Below the pieces are notes generated by a model, which worked only from the letters and a program-made list of their open reading frames with translations, ran no database searches and was not told the origin of the DNA. Shown here in pieces: positions 53,657 to 62,853 of a stretch of DNA of 64,000 bases; the stretch's first letter is position 1, and each line of letters opens with the position of its first letter. The translations under genes were made by a program, and so were the position numbers. Source of the stretch: JAIYCX01 sp964353175 (GTDB lineage Bacteria > Bdellovibrionota_C > UBA2361 > SZUA-149 > DAOLCO01); NCBI GenBank assembly GCA_964353175.1, contig CAYGUX010000007.1, forward strand, positions 33,621 through 97,620, in the 5' to 3' direction.

Positions 53657-55138
53657 CTATGAAATAACTAGTCGAGTGCCCTTATAATAATGTGAGAAAG
53701 TCTTAGACCTTAGTCCACACCGACTCTCTCTTTTAGGCCCTAGCTCAACTGAAGTCATTAAATCATGAAATCGCTGATTGGCTGATCGTGTTGGCTCTGC
53801 AATACCTAACTCATGTCTTAACTTACTTTCTAAGGGATCGATCTCAAATCTCTCACCCGTGATATCACAAACTCTTAAGCTACTAGCCTCTCTATCAACC
53901 TTAACCAGATCTAAATCTGCATTCCATTCAAACCCTAGTAGATTTGCCTGAACCTTACTTAATGGGAAAAAAAGATTGGCTAAACTCTCATTATAACCAA
54001 TTAAACTAACCTGAGAAGGTAACTGAACACCCCAATCTATATCTCTTAAAAAATTCTTCTTTACCTTTTTCTTATATGTAAAATAGTCCTTCTCGGAAAA
54101 TTGTTGATTAAAAATGCAGTATTTAACATTTTCTAAACCCACGCAGAACATTAAATCACTTGAATTCTTACAAGCGATACAATAATCCAATTCAGCTACA
54201 TTTGGTCCACATAAATAGGAATTCCGCACTCCGTTGGCGGGGCCGCGGATTAACAAACTTTGGTAGGAATCCTTAACATCTCCACCAGATATAATCAGCC
54301 CGACCGATCCTAATAATTTATGGCCACCAAATATTAGAGAAGAATTAGAAGTTAGATGAGAAAAATACGAAGTATCAACATTATGACTGGAATTAATAAA
54401 ACGTCCGGAAATCTGTTCTGAATGAGTAAAACTATTTACATTATAAACTTGAGTCTTTAAATAATTGGCATATCTTTCTTTAGAAGTTTCAAAATGAACT
54501 GAGTCCGTTAAGACTAGAGAACTTAATATTTTAAAGTACTCTTCCTCCGATACCCTCTGATTGAATACAAAAAACTTCTCCCCCTTTAAATTCGAAGAAA
54601 ACAAACAATAACTACAGTCTTCACAATTTTCAATAAAAAAACAGTTATCACAACCAGTAGAGTATCTTGCATTTACTAATTTATGACTTGCAGTAACAAA
54701 TATACATTCAACTAAAGAATGAGAGTCGAATGAAAAATAGGTATCGTAAATATCCTTACAATTAAAACAAAAATAATTAGGTTCAGATAGAACTTGCTGT
54801 CTTTCTCCTAACTTCCAACAATTAAGCAGTTCAGTTAACTTCCTAAAACAGAGTTCTCCAGATAGTTCCGGAAAAGTATCTAATGTAAATGCTACTGGCG
54901 ACAGGCTATTAATATTCACCGAGGGAATAAAATTGCTTGTAGGATTAATGAAAAATCCATGGTCAGACTTTAAGCAAGTGCCAAGATCAGGTATCATGGA
55001 CAATAAAAATCTAAGCCTCTCCACTTCAGATCGTCTTGGATTAGGTAAGCCATGCTTTTGTATAATGCCAAGCTCAATTGGACTAACACTAAAAGTTTTT
55101 CCCGATATTTCACATTTTCTCTCCAAACACCCACCCAT
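53657..55138 (-). CDS. Cys-rich zinc-ribbon-like protein of a candidate-phyla-type family
   Basis: 493 aa, no signal peptide. Two similar halves flank the middle: an N-terminal CEISGKTFSVSPIE followed by a LPNPRRSE helix, and a C-terminal CDITGERFEIDPLE followed by AEPTRSANQR. Between them are many Cys (for example CFNC, CDNC, CEDCSYC, CGP, CIAC), and FCVGLENVKYCIFNQQFSEKDYF, which matches a passage I associate with a large uncharacterised family in Patescibacteria genomes (HCFGCVNL...YCIFNKQYSKEEY). Several Cys pairs imply zinc binding. The function is unknown. It sits in the run with psd and hemC downstream, and an exported protein and transpeptidase upstream. Confidence 0.65.
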   Translation of the reverse strand: MGGCLERKCEISGKTFSVSPIELGIIQKHGLPNPRRSEVERLRFLLSMIPDLGTCLKSDHGFFINPTSNFIPSVNINSLSPVAFTLDTFPELSGELCFRKLTELLNCWKLGERQQVLSEPNYFCFNCKDIYDTYFSFDSHSLVECIFVTASHKLVNARYSTGCDNCFFIENCEDCSYCLFSSNLKGEKFFVFNQRVSEEEYFKILSSLVLTDSVHFETSKERYANYLKTQVYNVNSFTHSEQISGRFINSSHNVDTSYFSHLTSNSSLIFGGHKLLGSVGLIISGGDVKDSYQSLLIRGPANGVRNSYLCGPNVAELDYCIACKNSSDLMFCVGLENVKYCIFNQQFSEKDYFTYKKKVKKNFLRDIDWGVQLPSQVSLIGYNESLANLFFPLSKVQANLLGFEWNADLDLVKVDREASSLRVCDITGERFEIDPLESKLRHELGIAEPTRSANQRFHDLMTSVELGPKRESRCGLRSKTFSHYYKGTRLVIS

Positions 55139-55180
55139 TTTTTAAAGGGAATTTTTCACTTCAAAAATCCTTGTACAAAC

Positions 55181-55765
55181 TTATAAATCATCTTCGCTAA
55201 TATCAAAGCCTACAAAACCACCTATGAAATCAAAAATACTATCAATGCTCACTCCTACATAAGCCCCAGCAAGAAACAAATCAGCTCCCAAACCTACTTC
55301 AACTGGTGTTGGTTTTCTATCATCTGACCCTAAGAAAAATGGACCTATGCCCATTTCATTTGAATGCTCTATAAATACAGGAGACTTCCGACCTCGGAGT
55401 CCTACTCTTGCAGACACTGGCATCAGGAATCTAAGCCCAGCCTGACCATTTGGAGTAAAACGTACTACTGCCCCAATAGCAGGGCCAACCCCTACGTCGA
55501 AACGAAAAATATCTATAAAATCTAAAACTCTATTAGGGATATAAAGCAAGGTAGATACCACCAAACTACGATCAGACCCTTTGTCACTTCCGTTCGAGGA
55601 TTTGGAATTTTTACGAGAATACTTCTCTTTATGATAGTCGGAATACTCTTCACCTAAACTAAGATCATTCGCGAAAACAACTTGAGAGAATACCGAACTA
55701 AACAAAAGAGCTAGAAAAAGAAACAAGCTTAATTGTCGAAATATTCTGACAAAAGACATTAACAT
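55181..55765 (-). CDS. Exported protein of unknown function
   Basis: 194 aa with a signal peptide (about 1-33, LSLFLFLALLFSSVFSQVVFA). The mature part has a charged linker (about 40-65) and a conserved-looking passage LLYIPNRVLDFIDIFRFDVGVGP, with Gly-rich beta strands after it. The end resembles short outer-membrane beta-strand proteins. No family name is certain. It is 36 bp after the transpeptidase gene. Confidence 0.6.
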   Translation of the reverse strand: MLMSFVRIFRQLSLFLFLALLFSSVFSQVVFANDLSLGEEYSDYHKEKYSRKNSKSSNGSDKGSDRSLVVSTLLYIPNRVLDFIDIFRFDVGVGPAIGAVVRFTPNGQAGLRFLMPVSARVGLRGRKSPVFIEHSNEMGIGPFFLGSDDRKPTPVEVGLGADLFLAGAYVGVSIDSIFDFIGGFVGFDISEDDL

Positions 55766-55800
55766 TAAAGAATTACCTTACTATGAAATATCTTCTATAT

Positions 55801-57414
55801 TTAGCCTAACGGTTTTGGAGCTTTTAGGTTTTCCTCAGAGATATGGCTAGCATGTTCAGAGGAATGTTTATTGGCGAAATAACGCTCTAAATATTTCTTA
55901 CCTATGCCCACTCCATTAATTCTAGACCTTCCGTTATCTACAACCAACGCTGCGATTGCAATGGTAGGTTTTTCAACTGGAGCTACTGCGACAAACCAAT
56001 GGTAAACACCTTTAGGACTTTTACCACTTAATGTACCAGTTTTAGCAGCGATAGAGATGCTTTTTAAATTGCTTGAAGCTGTTTTGAAATGTTTTCTAGC
56101 AGTACCTTCTGAGATTGTAATTGACATCATGTCTAAAAGTTCATTTGCCGTGCTATAGGATACTGCACGAGCCAACATCTCTGGCTGGGTTTTGGCTATT
56201 GCACGGCCTGACTTATCATTAAGATGATCAACAATATAAGGTCTCATCATTATTCCACCGTTACCAACCGCACCAGCAATGGAAGCGGCGTGAACTGGAC
56301 TGATTAATGCCGACCCAAATCCAGCAGCAGTCCTAGCTAAAGAATAAGAGTCTGTATCTAAATCCAAAGTACTTGGCTTTAGAGCAAAATCCTGTGCTAA
56401 ACTCTTATTAAATCCAAAGTTATTAGCATATTTTTTTATTACATCCGTACTTAGATCGTTTAAAGCAACTCTAGCAAATACAGGATTACAAGATTTACCC
56501 ATAGCTAAACCTAAGCTCATCCTACGGGTGTCCTTTTTCTTATTAGGTAGATAATTATGCTTACCGAGAGAATATGTGCCCCCTCTAAAAGACACCTCTG
56601 TATTGCCCTTATAACCTGATGTCTCGACGGCAGCGGCTGCAGTTATAATCTTAAATAGTGATGCTGCTGGGAAAGTATTTCTAGTAGCCACTGACTGACC
56701 ATTGGACTCCTCTGCTGAATGCCCTGCTAAAGAGATCACTTCGCCAGTCTTAGGATCCATCGCAACAATAGCGCCCCAAGGGACTTTATATTGCCCTAAT
56801 AACTTTTCTGCATAATCTTGCATGTCTCTATCTAATGTTAATATAGAGCGAGTACCATCTTTATTGATACTGTAATAATTGGATTCATTAAACGTAGTAA
56901 AAGGTCCTACAGAACTAAAGTTACTACCTTCTACCTCTACTGGTACTGGGTCAATTTGTTTGTTCGGTAACTTAATGGACTTCAGATTAGGCTGCTTTAG
57001 AATCTTAGCAGGCTCAACTGCCAAAGCGATAGGTGCTTCTTCCTTTTCCTTTTCAACTGAGACAGCTGGGATAGTTACAGATGACTTTTGACTGGAGACC
57101 TTGACCGACTTTTTCTTAGCAGTACGAGAACTTTTCCCTCGGCTTAAAGCCCGCCGAGTGCCAGTTTTAATATCAGTATTAATAGAGACTAACCGAGCTC
57201 GTTTAGCTGCCCTAGAACTAGCCCTAGATCTAGCATTCTTTTTAAACGCACGTTTTTTATAAGTTGCGTGGGAAGAACTACTTTTGTTAACACTTTTAAC
57301 AATCGCCGTACTTGGCTTATGCCCTGAGAGATAATTCTTGGCTACAGCAGACTCAGCCTTCCCAGCGTAAGGGGAAGCTACAATGATAAATAACAATAAA
57401 AATATTCTAAACAT
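55801..57414 (-). CDS. Penicillin-binding transpeptidase with a basic N-terminal region
   Basis: 537 aa with a signal peptide (MFRIFLLLFIIVASPYAGKAE). A Lys/Arg/Ser-rich region (about 45-125) precedes a transpeptidase domain (about 195-520). Active-site motifs: SxxK in AASLFKIIT (near 250), SCN in GKSCNPVF, and KTGT in AAKTGTLSGKS. Cross-links peptidoglycan in the periplasm. It resembles class B enzymes (PbpA/MrdA-like) but has no dimerisation domain I can name. Its neighbours are wall-recycling enzymes (MurU-like, AmgK-like). Confidence 0.85.
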   Translation of the reverse strand: MFRIFLLLFIIVASPYAGKAESAVAKNYLSGHKPSTAIVKSVNKSSSSHATYKKRAFKKNARSRASSRAAKRARLVSINTDIKTGTRRALSRGKSSRTAKKKSVKVSSQKSSVTIPAVSVEKEKEEAPIALAVEPAKILKQPNLKSIKLPNKQIDPVPVEVEGSNFSSVGPFTTFNESNYYSINKDGTRSILTLDRDMQDYAEKLLGQYKVPWGAIVAMDPKTGEVISLAGHSAEESNGQSVATRNTFPAASLFKIITAAAAVETSGYKGNTEVSFRGGTYSLGKHNYLPNKKKDTRRMSLGLAMGKSCNPVFARVALNDLSTDVIKKYANNFGFNKSLAQDFALKPSTLDLDTDSYSLARTAAGFGSALISPVHAASIAGAVGNGGIMMRPYIVDHLNDKSGRAIAKTQPEMLARAVSYSTANELLDMMSITISEGTARKHFKTASSNLKSISIAAKTGTLSGKSPKGVYHWFVAVAPVEKPTIAIAALVVDNGRSRINGVGIGKKYLERYFANKHSSEHASHISEENLKAPKPLG

Positions 57415-57484
57415 TAAAATTAATCAATAATTACAAATTGTTGAATCTACACACTACATATCTATTATCACTCAAAAAATGAAT

Positions 57485-58276
57485 TTATAGTAGAGGTAAA
57501 ATGTTCCCTATCTCTTTAGATGCTTGATCTAGCCTAAAGGGATTGCCAACATCATTCCAATAACAATTACAGGCACTTCCTCTTATCCCTCCATGCCCAT
57601 CTCTAAAATATCTAGACAGAATACCCGGGAACATATCCTTAGTTAAACTAAATATTCCCCTATCAGTAGGAAAGTACGCCTGAACATCTCTATGTAGTAT
57701 TGATATGCCAAGATATATGAATTTAGTTAACTCTTTTAGTTCCACTTGGCCAGATGTAAAATCTTCTTTTAGAAAATGACATAGCCTCATCTGTTCATCA
57801 AACCCTAACTCACTATAACAACTGTCTAAATCATCAGTCATGGGTTTCACAAGCAAATTCACAAGGCTAGCTTGGCTCTCGGCTAGAGATACTAGGTTTC
57901 TTATTCCGCCATTTTGGTTTTGAACAACCCTAGGATCAAGCATTACATCGGAATTCCAGCTAAAGAACCTCTCTCCTTCTATATACTCCAACACCTTCTT
58001 CAAACCACCGCCTGTATCAAGAAGCTCATCTTCCTCAGAGACAATAAACTTCACGCCCTCTACTGGATTAGAGGCCAGATAGCTTATAATCTGTTCTTTC
58101 TTATAGTGAACATTCACAATGATTTTTTGACAGCCTAATTCAACAAGTAAATCTATATTCCATTGAATCAAAGGTTTTCCGCATACCATTACGAGTGGCT
58201 TAGGTACTGAGTCTGTTAATGGCCTAAGCCTAGTCCCAAGACCTGCTGACAACAAAAATGCTTCTTTTATGCTCAT
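57485..58276 (-). CDS. murU: Sugar-1-phosphate nucleotidyltransferase, MurU-like
   Basis: 263 aa. Nucleotide-binding SAGLGTRLRPLTDSVPKPLV opens the protein, with LDTGGGLKKVL and the SWNSDVMLD metal site following. The LDTGGGL passage and the C-terminal NDVGNPFRLDQA match MurU, which makes UDP-MurNAc from MurNAc-1-phosphate in cell-wall recycling. The kinase that supplies that substrate (AmgK-like) lies 4 bp upstream. Other sugar-1-P specificities remain possible. Confidence 0.75.
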   Translation of the reverse strand: MSIKEAFLLSAGLGTRLRPLTDSVPKPLVMVCGKPLIQWNIDLLVELGCQKIIVNVHYKKEQIISYLASNPVEGVKFIVSEEDELLDTGGGLKKVLEYIEGERFFSWNSDVMLDPRVVQNQNGGIRNLVSLAESQASLVNLLVKPMTDDLDSCYSELGFDEQMRLCHFLKEDFTSGQVELKELTKFIYLGISILHRDVQAYFPTDRGIFSLTKDMFPGILSRYFRDGHGGIRGSACNCYWNDVGNPFRLDQASKEIGNILPLL

Positions 58277-58280
58277 TCAA

Positions 58281-59330
58281 CTACGCTCCCACTGAGTCAG
58301 AACTATTCAAAAAACCTTCTACATAATTTAATAAGATACTATACCTTTGATCCTGGTCGGCAATGATGCGAAGATTGCCAATTATCCGTTTTAGGTTGCC
58401 TGGAATCCAACGCCCGTAAGCTGGCAAACCACGTTCTACAACGCATTTTCTAAATAATCCGATGGTCTTTATGTCTCTTTGCAACTGCACCCTAGGATAC
58501 TCAAACTCTCTTAATTTTGAATCCCTGCAGTCAGAAAAAAATTCATCTTCAATCTTTAAAACGTCCTCCCCTGCCATAATGTAGTCAATATCACGCTCAT
58601 GCAAGAGTGCAACCAAGTCATAGCTCCTGGGGCCCATTAACGCATCTTGAAAATCTATTAGTCTCAAATTATTTTCTTTATCCACCATTAAATTCCAAGA
58701 ATGGAAATCCCTATGACAAAGAACTTGCTCAAAATTAGCTACTTCCTCACAGATTAAATCCAGAGTAGCTTCTATATCCGCTCGATGTGTCATGTCCGTA
58801 GCGGCATTAAGAAAATATTTACGAAAACTTTCTGTTTCTTTTTTTAAAACACCCTCATCTAGTCCCCGACTATAGGCAAAACAACTTAAGTCCGCTGGTA
58901 TGGCCTGAATTTTTTTAATAATTTGACATGCTTTGAGATAGTAAGCCATCGCCTCAATCGGATTACTTCTTAAAAGCTCAATCAAATTTTTATTTCCTAG
59001 ATCCTCCAAAATAAGAACCCCAATATCTCTTCTATCTAAAAATATCTTGGGAACAGGTAAATCATGTTTAGTAAAAAAATTGCTTAACTCAATAAAAGCG
59101 ATATCACTTGTATAGATCAATCTTGACTCTGACTCAGGTGGTATAATTGAATCAAAAACCATTGCAATCAAGGAACTCGAATAGTCACCGACATCACCTG
59201 ATAAATTACAGCGAAAATACCTTCTAGGAGAAAGGTCTCCGGGTATCTGCTCCAATGAACTCAAGGAAGGAAGCAATCCGAGTTCACTTAAACAAGCTTT
59301 AACTTTATCCTCGGTCTCTTTATTGATCAT
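58281..59330 (-). CDS. amgK: AmgK-like sugar kinase (aminoglycoside phosphotransferase fold)
   Basis: A kinase of the APH fold: LILEDLG, then CHRDFHSWNLMVDKENNLRLIDFQDALMGPRSYDL with the HRDFHxxNL and IDFQD motifs. AmgK phosphorylates MurNAc or GlcNAc at C1 and works with MurU. I chose ATG at 59330, just inside the family N-terminus; a GTG at 59366 would add twelve residues. It is followed by the MurU-like gene 4 bp on and is divergent from rsmI. Confidence 0.75.
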   Translation of the reverse strand: MINKETEDKVKACLSELGLLPSLSSLEQIPGDLSPRRYFRCNLSGDVGDYSSSLIAMVFDSIIPPESESRLIYTSDIAFIELSNFFTKHDLPVPKIFLDRRDIGVLILEDLGNKNLIELLRSNPIEAMAYYLKACQIIKKIQAIPADLSCFAYSRGLDEGVLKKETESFRKYFLNAATDMTHRADIEATLDLICEEVANFEQVLCHRDFHSWNLMVDKENNLRLIDFQDALMGPRSYDLVALLHERDIDYIMAGEDVLKIEDEFFSDCRDSKLREFEYPRVQLQRDIKTIGLFRKCVVERGLPAYGRWIPGNLKRIIGNLRIIADQDQRYSILLNYVEGFLNSSDSVGA

Positions 59331-59413
59331 ATCCCACCATCTACTTTTAAAAACAATATTATTCACTCTGGTCTTATTTACCTATTGTCATCATACTGAT
59401 AAGGTATGGCAAT

Positions 59414-60154
59414 ATGGCAAGTATAAATTTAGCACAGCATAGCAAAACAGGAACCCTTTTTGTAGTAGCCACACCTATTGGGAATTTAGGCGATATTACC
59501 AAGCGTGCTATTGAGACCCTGCAATCAGTAAGCCTTATCCTCGCTGAAGATACCAGAACCTTTGGCAAACTTAGAATCAAATTTGATATTAAAACCAAGG
59601 CAATCAGCTATCACGATCACAATGAAAGCAGTCGATTGAATGAGATCTTAAATATTTTAAACAATGGTGAAGATATAGCTTTAGTAAGTGATGCCGGCAC
59701 TCCGCTTATTAGTGATCCTGGATATAGATTAATAAGTACACTAAGAAAAGAAAATATCACCGTTAGCCCAATTCCTGGAGCTTCCGCATTAACATCTGCT
59801 ATAAGCATTTCGGGGCTTGAAACTGATAAATTTGTTTTCCTTGGATTCCTACCCCCGAAAGATGGTAAAAGAAGGACTGCACTTGCTCCATATTTATCCT
59901 TACCGGTATCCATAGTTTGCTATGAATCCCCTCACAGGATACTGAAAGTACTAGAATTATTAAAAGAATTGATCCCAAACAGACAACTTTCTTTTCAAAG
60001 AGAATTAACCAAGATTCACGAAGAGGTAATTAACGGCACCGCAAATGATATTCTAGATACTCTAAAGGGTAGGCAAAATATTAAAGGTGAGGTAGTCTTA
60101 GTTATAGGAAAAGAAGGAAAGAAAAACGTAGAAAATTCTGATGACACAGATTGA
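59414..60154 (+). CDS. rsmI: 16S rRNA (cytidine1402-2'-O)-methyltransferase
   Basis: Ribosome maturation enzyme. 246 aa with the TP_methylase start FVVATPIGNLGDIT, AEDTRTFGKL, ALVSDAGTPLISDPGYRL and PIPGASAL. The C-terminal basic tail is typical. ATG 59414 has AAGG nine nt upstream. It overlaps the polyprenyl synthase gene by 14 bp. Confidence 0.95.
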   Translation: MASINLAQHSKTGTLFVVATPIGNLGDITKRAIETLQSVSLILAEDTRTFGKLRIKFDIKTKAISYHDHNESSRLNEILNILNNGEDIALVSDAGTPLISDPGYRLISTLRKENITVSPIPGASALTSAISISGLETDKFVFLGFLPPKDGKRRTALAPYLSLPVSIVCYESPHRILKVLELLKELIPNRQLSFQRELTKIHEEVINGTANDILDTLKGRQNIKGEVVLVIGKEGKKNVENSDDTD

Positions 60155-61262
60155 GCAAATGAAAGAAGTACCACTAGAGTCCGAGCTTAAAAATTCAAAA
60201 AATCACAATGAAAAGAATCCTTCAACTGAGGACGATTCAATTGAAGTTCTCTCCATCAAGAAACAAGATCGCCTTGGTTTATTAAAACTCTCAGTTAAGG
60301 CAGCCTTCATGGCTGGAGCGCTAGGACTTCGTAGCGTAGAAAATCGAATTAGAGAGTGCTTAGGTAGTGATTCAAAATCTCTGACCGAAATTAGCACATA
60401 CCTACTCGACCTCGGTGGCAAACGGATGAGGCCATTACTCACCATTCTTGCTAGTCAACTATTTCAGATGAGTAAACCCTCAAAAGATTTAATTGATGCT
60501 GCGGCAGGTATTGAATTGATTCACATGGCAACTCTTCTACATGACGACATCATAGATCAATCGCCACAACGAAGGAGCAAACCATCGGCATATTCACTAT
60601 ATGGACTACCAGAAACACTTTTAACTGGTGACTTTCTTCTCGTAAGAGCCTTTGGACTTTGTTCAAAACTAGATAATTTTGTAATTGAGGAAACTGAAAA
60701 AGCATGTGTCTCACTTACCGAAGGTGAAATAAAGGAAGGCATCATTGATGTCAATAACATTCCTACCTTTGATGCGTATATAAACGTTATCGAAAAAAAG
60801 ACTGCATCTTTGTTTGAATTATCATCTGTTGTAGGAGCCCACCTAGCAGGCGCCAATAGCGATGAAGTCAAAAAATTGAGAGTCTTCGGTAAATATGCTG
60901 GCGTAGCATTTCAAATGATCGATGACATTTTGGACATTACGGCTGATGAAGATTTACTTGGCAAACCAGCAGGCACAGACATCAGACAAAGAACACCTTC
61001 TTTAGTTAACTTAATCTGGCTTCAAGAGGAGCCAGAAAAAGCAATTGAATTCTTCAGAAAGCCGCAACCTGAAGCAGAAGTTAAAAAAACTTTGGCGTAT
61101 TTATCTAGATCTACAATAATTGAGAAGGCGAGACTACAAGCGAAGGACTATGCTGGGAGAGCCACTAACGCATTAATCTCCTTAGACGAATCTAAAATTG
61201 ATACAAAAGTTCGAGACCAATTATTCTCGCTTCTAGACTATACCCTAGAGAGATGCCTATAA
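60141..61262 (+). CDS. All-trans polyprenyl diphosphate synthase
   Basis: 373 aa. Two Asp-rich motifs: the first is HDDIID (about 138) and the second QMIDDILDI (about 260); GGKRMRPLL precedes the first. Makes the long chain (likely octaprenyl or related) for quinones. The N-terminal 50 residues are polar and not conserved. It overlaps rsmI by 14 bp and the DUF971 gene by 10 bp, so the three are coupled. Chain length cannot be read without modelling. Confidence 0.92.
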   Translation: MTQIEQMKEVPLESELKNSKNHNEKNPSTEDDSIEVLSIKKQDRLGLLKLSVKAAFMAGALGLRSVENRIRECLGSDSKSLTEISTYLLDLGGKRMRPLLTILASQLFQMSKPSKDLIDAAAGIELIHMATLLHDDIIDQSPQRRSKPSAYSLYGLPETLLTGDFLLVRAFGLCSKLDNFVIEETEKACVSLTEGEIKEGIIDVNNIPTFDAYINVIEKKTASLFELSSVVGAHLAGANSDEVKKLRVFGKYAGVAFQMIDDILDITADEDLLGKPAGTDIRQRTPSLVNLIWLQEEPEKAIEFFRKPQPEAEVKKTLAYLSRSTIIEKARLQAKDYAGRATNALISLDESKIDTKVRDQLFSLLDYTLERCL

Positions 61263-61624
61263 GTATGCCAATTAAAGCTATAAAACGCATAACCGACGAT
61301 CAAGACATGGGGATTGGAATTAAACTTACTCTTCTAGATGGATCGGAGTTAAATATTCCAAGCGAAACTCTAAGAAAAGAATGTCCTTGTGCAAGTTGTT
61401 TGGATAGCAAAGGTAAACTTTCTCATGACAAGCCACTAGGAGGAAGAGCCTCCTTAAGAGTAATCAAAGCCACTAAAGAAGAATCACTTGGCATCCAAAA
61501 TATATGGGCTCTGGGAAACTATGCTATTGGCATGAAATGGAGCGATGGCCATGACACAGGAATCTATACCTATACGAACCTAGAGTCGCTTGGCGCCGCA
61601 GAATCAACTACCAAAACTCAGTAA
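61253..61624 (+). CDS. DUF971 family protein
   Basis: 123 aa with the DUF971 (gamma-butyrobetaine hydroxylase-like N-terminal) fold: KLTLLDGSELNIPSETLRKECPCASCLDSKGK and NYAIGMKWSDGHDTGIYTY. The CPCASC pair may bind metal. The role is unknown; relatives occur near iron-sulfur genes. The start is ATG 61253 or 61265. It overlaps its neighbours at both ends. Confidence 0.85.
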   Translation: MPISMPIKAIKRITDDQDMGIGIKLTLLDGSELNIPSETLRKECPCASCLDSKGKLSHDKPLGGRASLRVIKATKEESLGIQNIWALGNYAIGMKWSDGHDTGIYTYTNLESLGAAESTTKTQ

Positions 61625-62853
61625 TGATCCCAAATCTATATCAAAGTGGACTAGATATACTGCTAGAGTCTAAATTCAAATCACTAAAAGGTTTAAAGGT
61701 CGCTATTCTTGCCAATCAAGCAAGTGTTGCAAATAACTATTCTCATCTCGTAGATCTACTTCAAGAATCAGATATCTGTAGCATTGAAAAAATCTTTGCA
61801 CCAGAACATGGCTTTAGAGGCGAGCTTCAAGATATGGAAAGCGTGGATCATTCAATCGATCCTAAAACCAAACTAAAGGTTGTCTCTCTATACGGACACT
61901 CTGCGGAAACTCTTGTCCCAACGTTAGAAGATTTAAAAGGCCTAGACCTACTAATCGCCGATCTTCCAGATATCGGCGCTAGATACTATACTTTTTGCCA
62001 AACCATCGCATACACCATGGAAGTAGCTAAAAAATTAGATCTAAAAGTTATGCTTCTCGATAGAGCAAATCCTATAAATGGATTAGACTTTGAAGGCATG
62101 AGTCTACAGAATTCCTGTCGATCCTTTTGTGGCTACGCTTCTGTTCCACAAAGATATGGATTAACTCTCGGTGAGTTATTAAATCTATACAATACTGCAG
62201 ATCTAGGACAGGGTGAAAACATTGTCCCCGCAATCGGTGCCAACCTTGAAATTATAAAAGTTAAAAACTGGGACCGTAGCCAATACGCAGACCAAATTAA
62301 AGGTTACCCTTGGGTACTCCCCTCCCCTAATATGCCAACAATCGATACCGCAGTAATCTATCCGGGATCTTGCTTATTCGAAGCTACAGAGATCTCAGAA
62401 GCAAGGGGAACGACTAAACCACTAGAACAATTCGGCGCTCCTTATATAAATCCGGACAAATGGAAAGAAGCCATATTAAATGAAGGTATAGAGATCGAAG
62501 GAGCCATTCTAAGGCCTACATATTTTTTACCAAGATTTCAAAAGCATGCCAATAAATCATGTGGAGGCTTACAAATTCACGTGACAGACAGGACTAAATT
62601 TAAACCATTTAGAACATGCTTGGCCATGATCTCTGCTGCTAAAAAATTATATCCAAATGAATTTTCTTGGCGAAAGCAAGCATTTGAGTTCGTAGATAAA
62701 GTACCGGCTATTGATTTACTATATGGCAATAAGAACTTTAGAGAGATCACAGAAAAAGGCGGCAAAGCTTCAGAATGTCTTGGAGAAATTTCTGAATTTG
62801 AAGTCAATTGGGGATTAGTGCACAGAGCTGCGGTTTTCTCTTCCGTAGAATAG
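61624..62853 (+). CDS. namZ: DUF1343 / NamZ-like exo-beta-N-acetylmuramidase
   Basis: 409 aa. Matches DUF1343: AILANQASV, IFAPEHGFRGELQD, LPDIGARYYTFCQTIAYTMEVA, LLDRANPINGLDFEGM, PQRYGLTLGEL and a C-terminal RGTTKPLEQFGAP. NamZ releases MurNAc from the ends of glycan strands. The MurNAc kinase and MurU-like enzyme are just across rsmI. No signal peptide is visible at the N-terminus, so the protein may act on cytoplasmic muropeptide fragments. Its ATG overlaps the DUF971 stop (TAATG). Confidence 0.8.
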   Translation: MIPNLYQSGLDILLESKFKSLKGLKVAILANQASVANNYSHLVDLLQESDICSIEKIFAPEHGFRGELQDMESVDHSIDPKTKLKVVSLYGHSAETLVPTLEDLKGLDLLIADLPDIGARYYTFCQTIAYTMEVAKKLDLKVMLLDRANPINGLDFEGMSLQNSCRSFCGYASVPQRYGLTLGELLNLYNTADLGQGENIVPAIGANLEIIKVKNWDRSQYADQIKGYPWVLPSPNMPTIDTAVIYPGSCLFEATEISEARGTTKPLEQFGAPYINPDKWKEAILNEGIEIEGAILRPTYFLPRFQKHANKSCGGLQIHVTDRTKFKPFRTCLAMISAAKKLYPNEFSWRKQAFEFVDKVPAIDLLYGNKNFREITEKGGKASECLGEISEFEVNWGLVHRAAVFSSVE

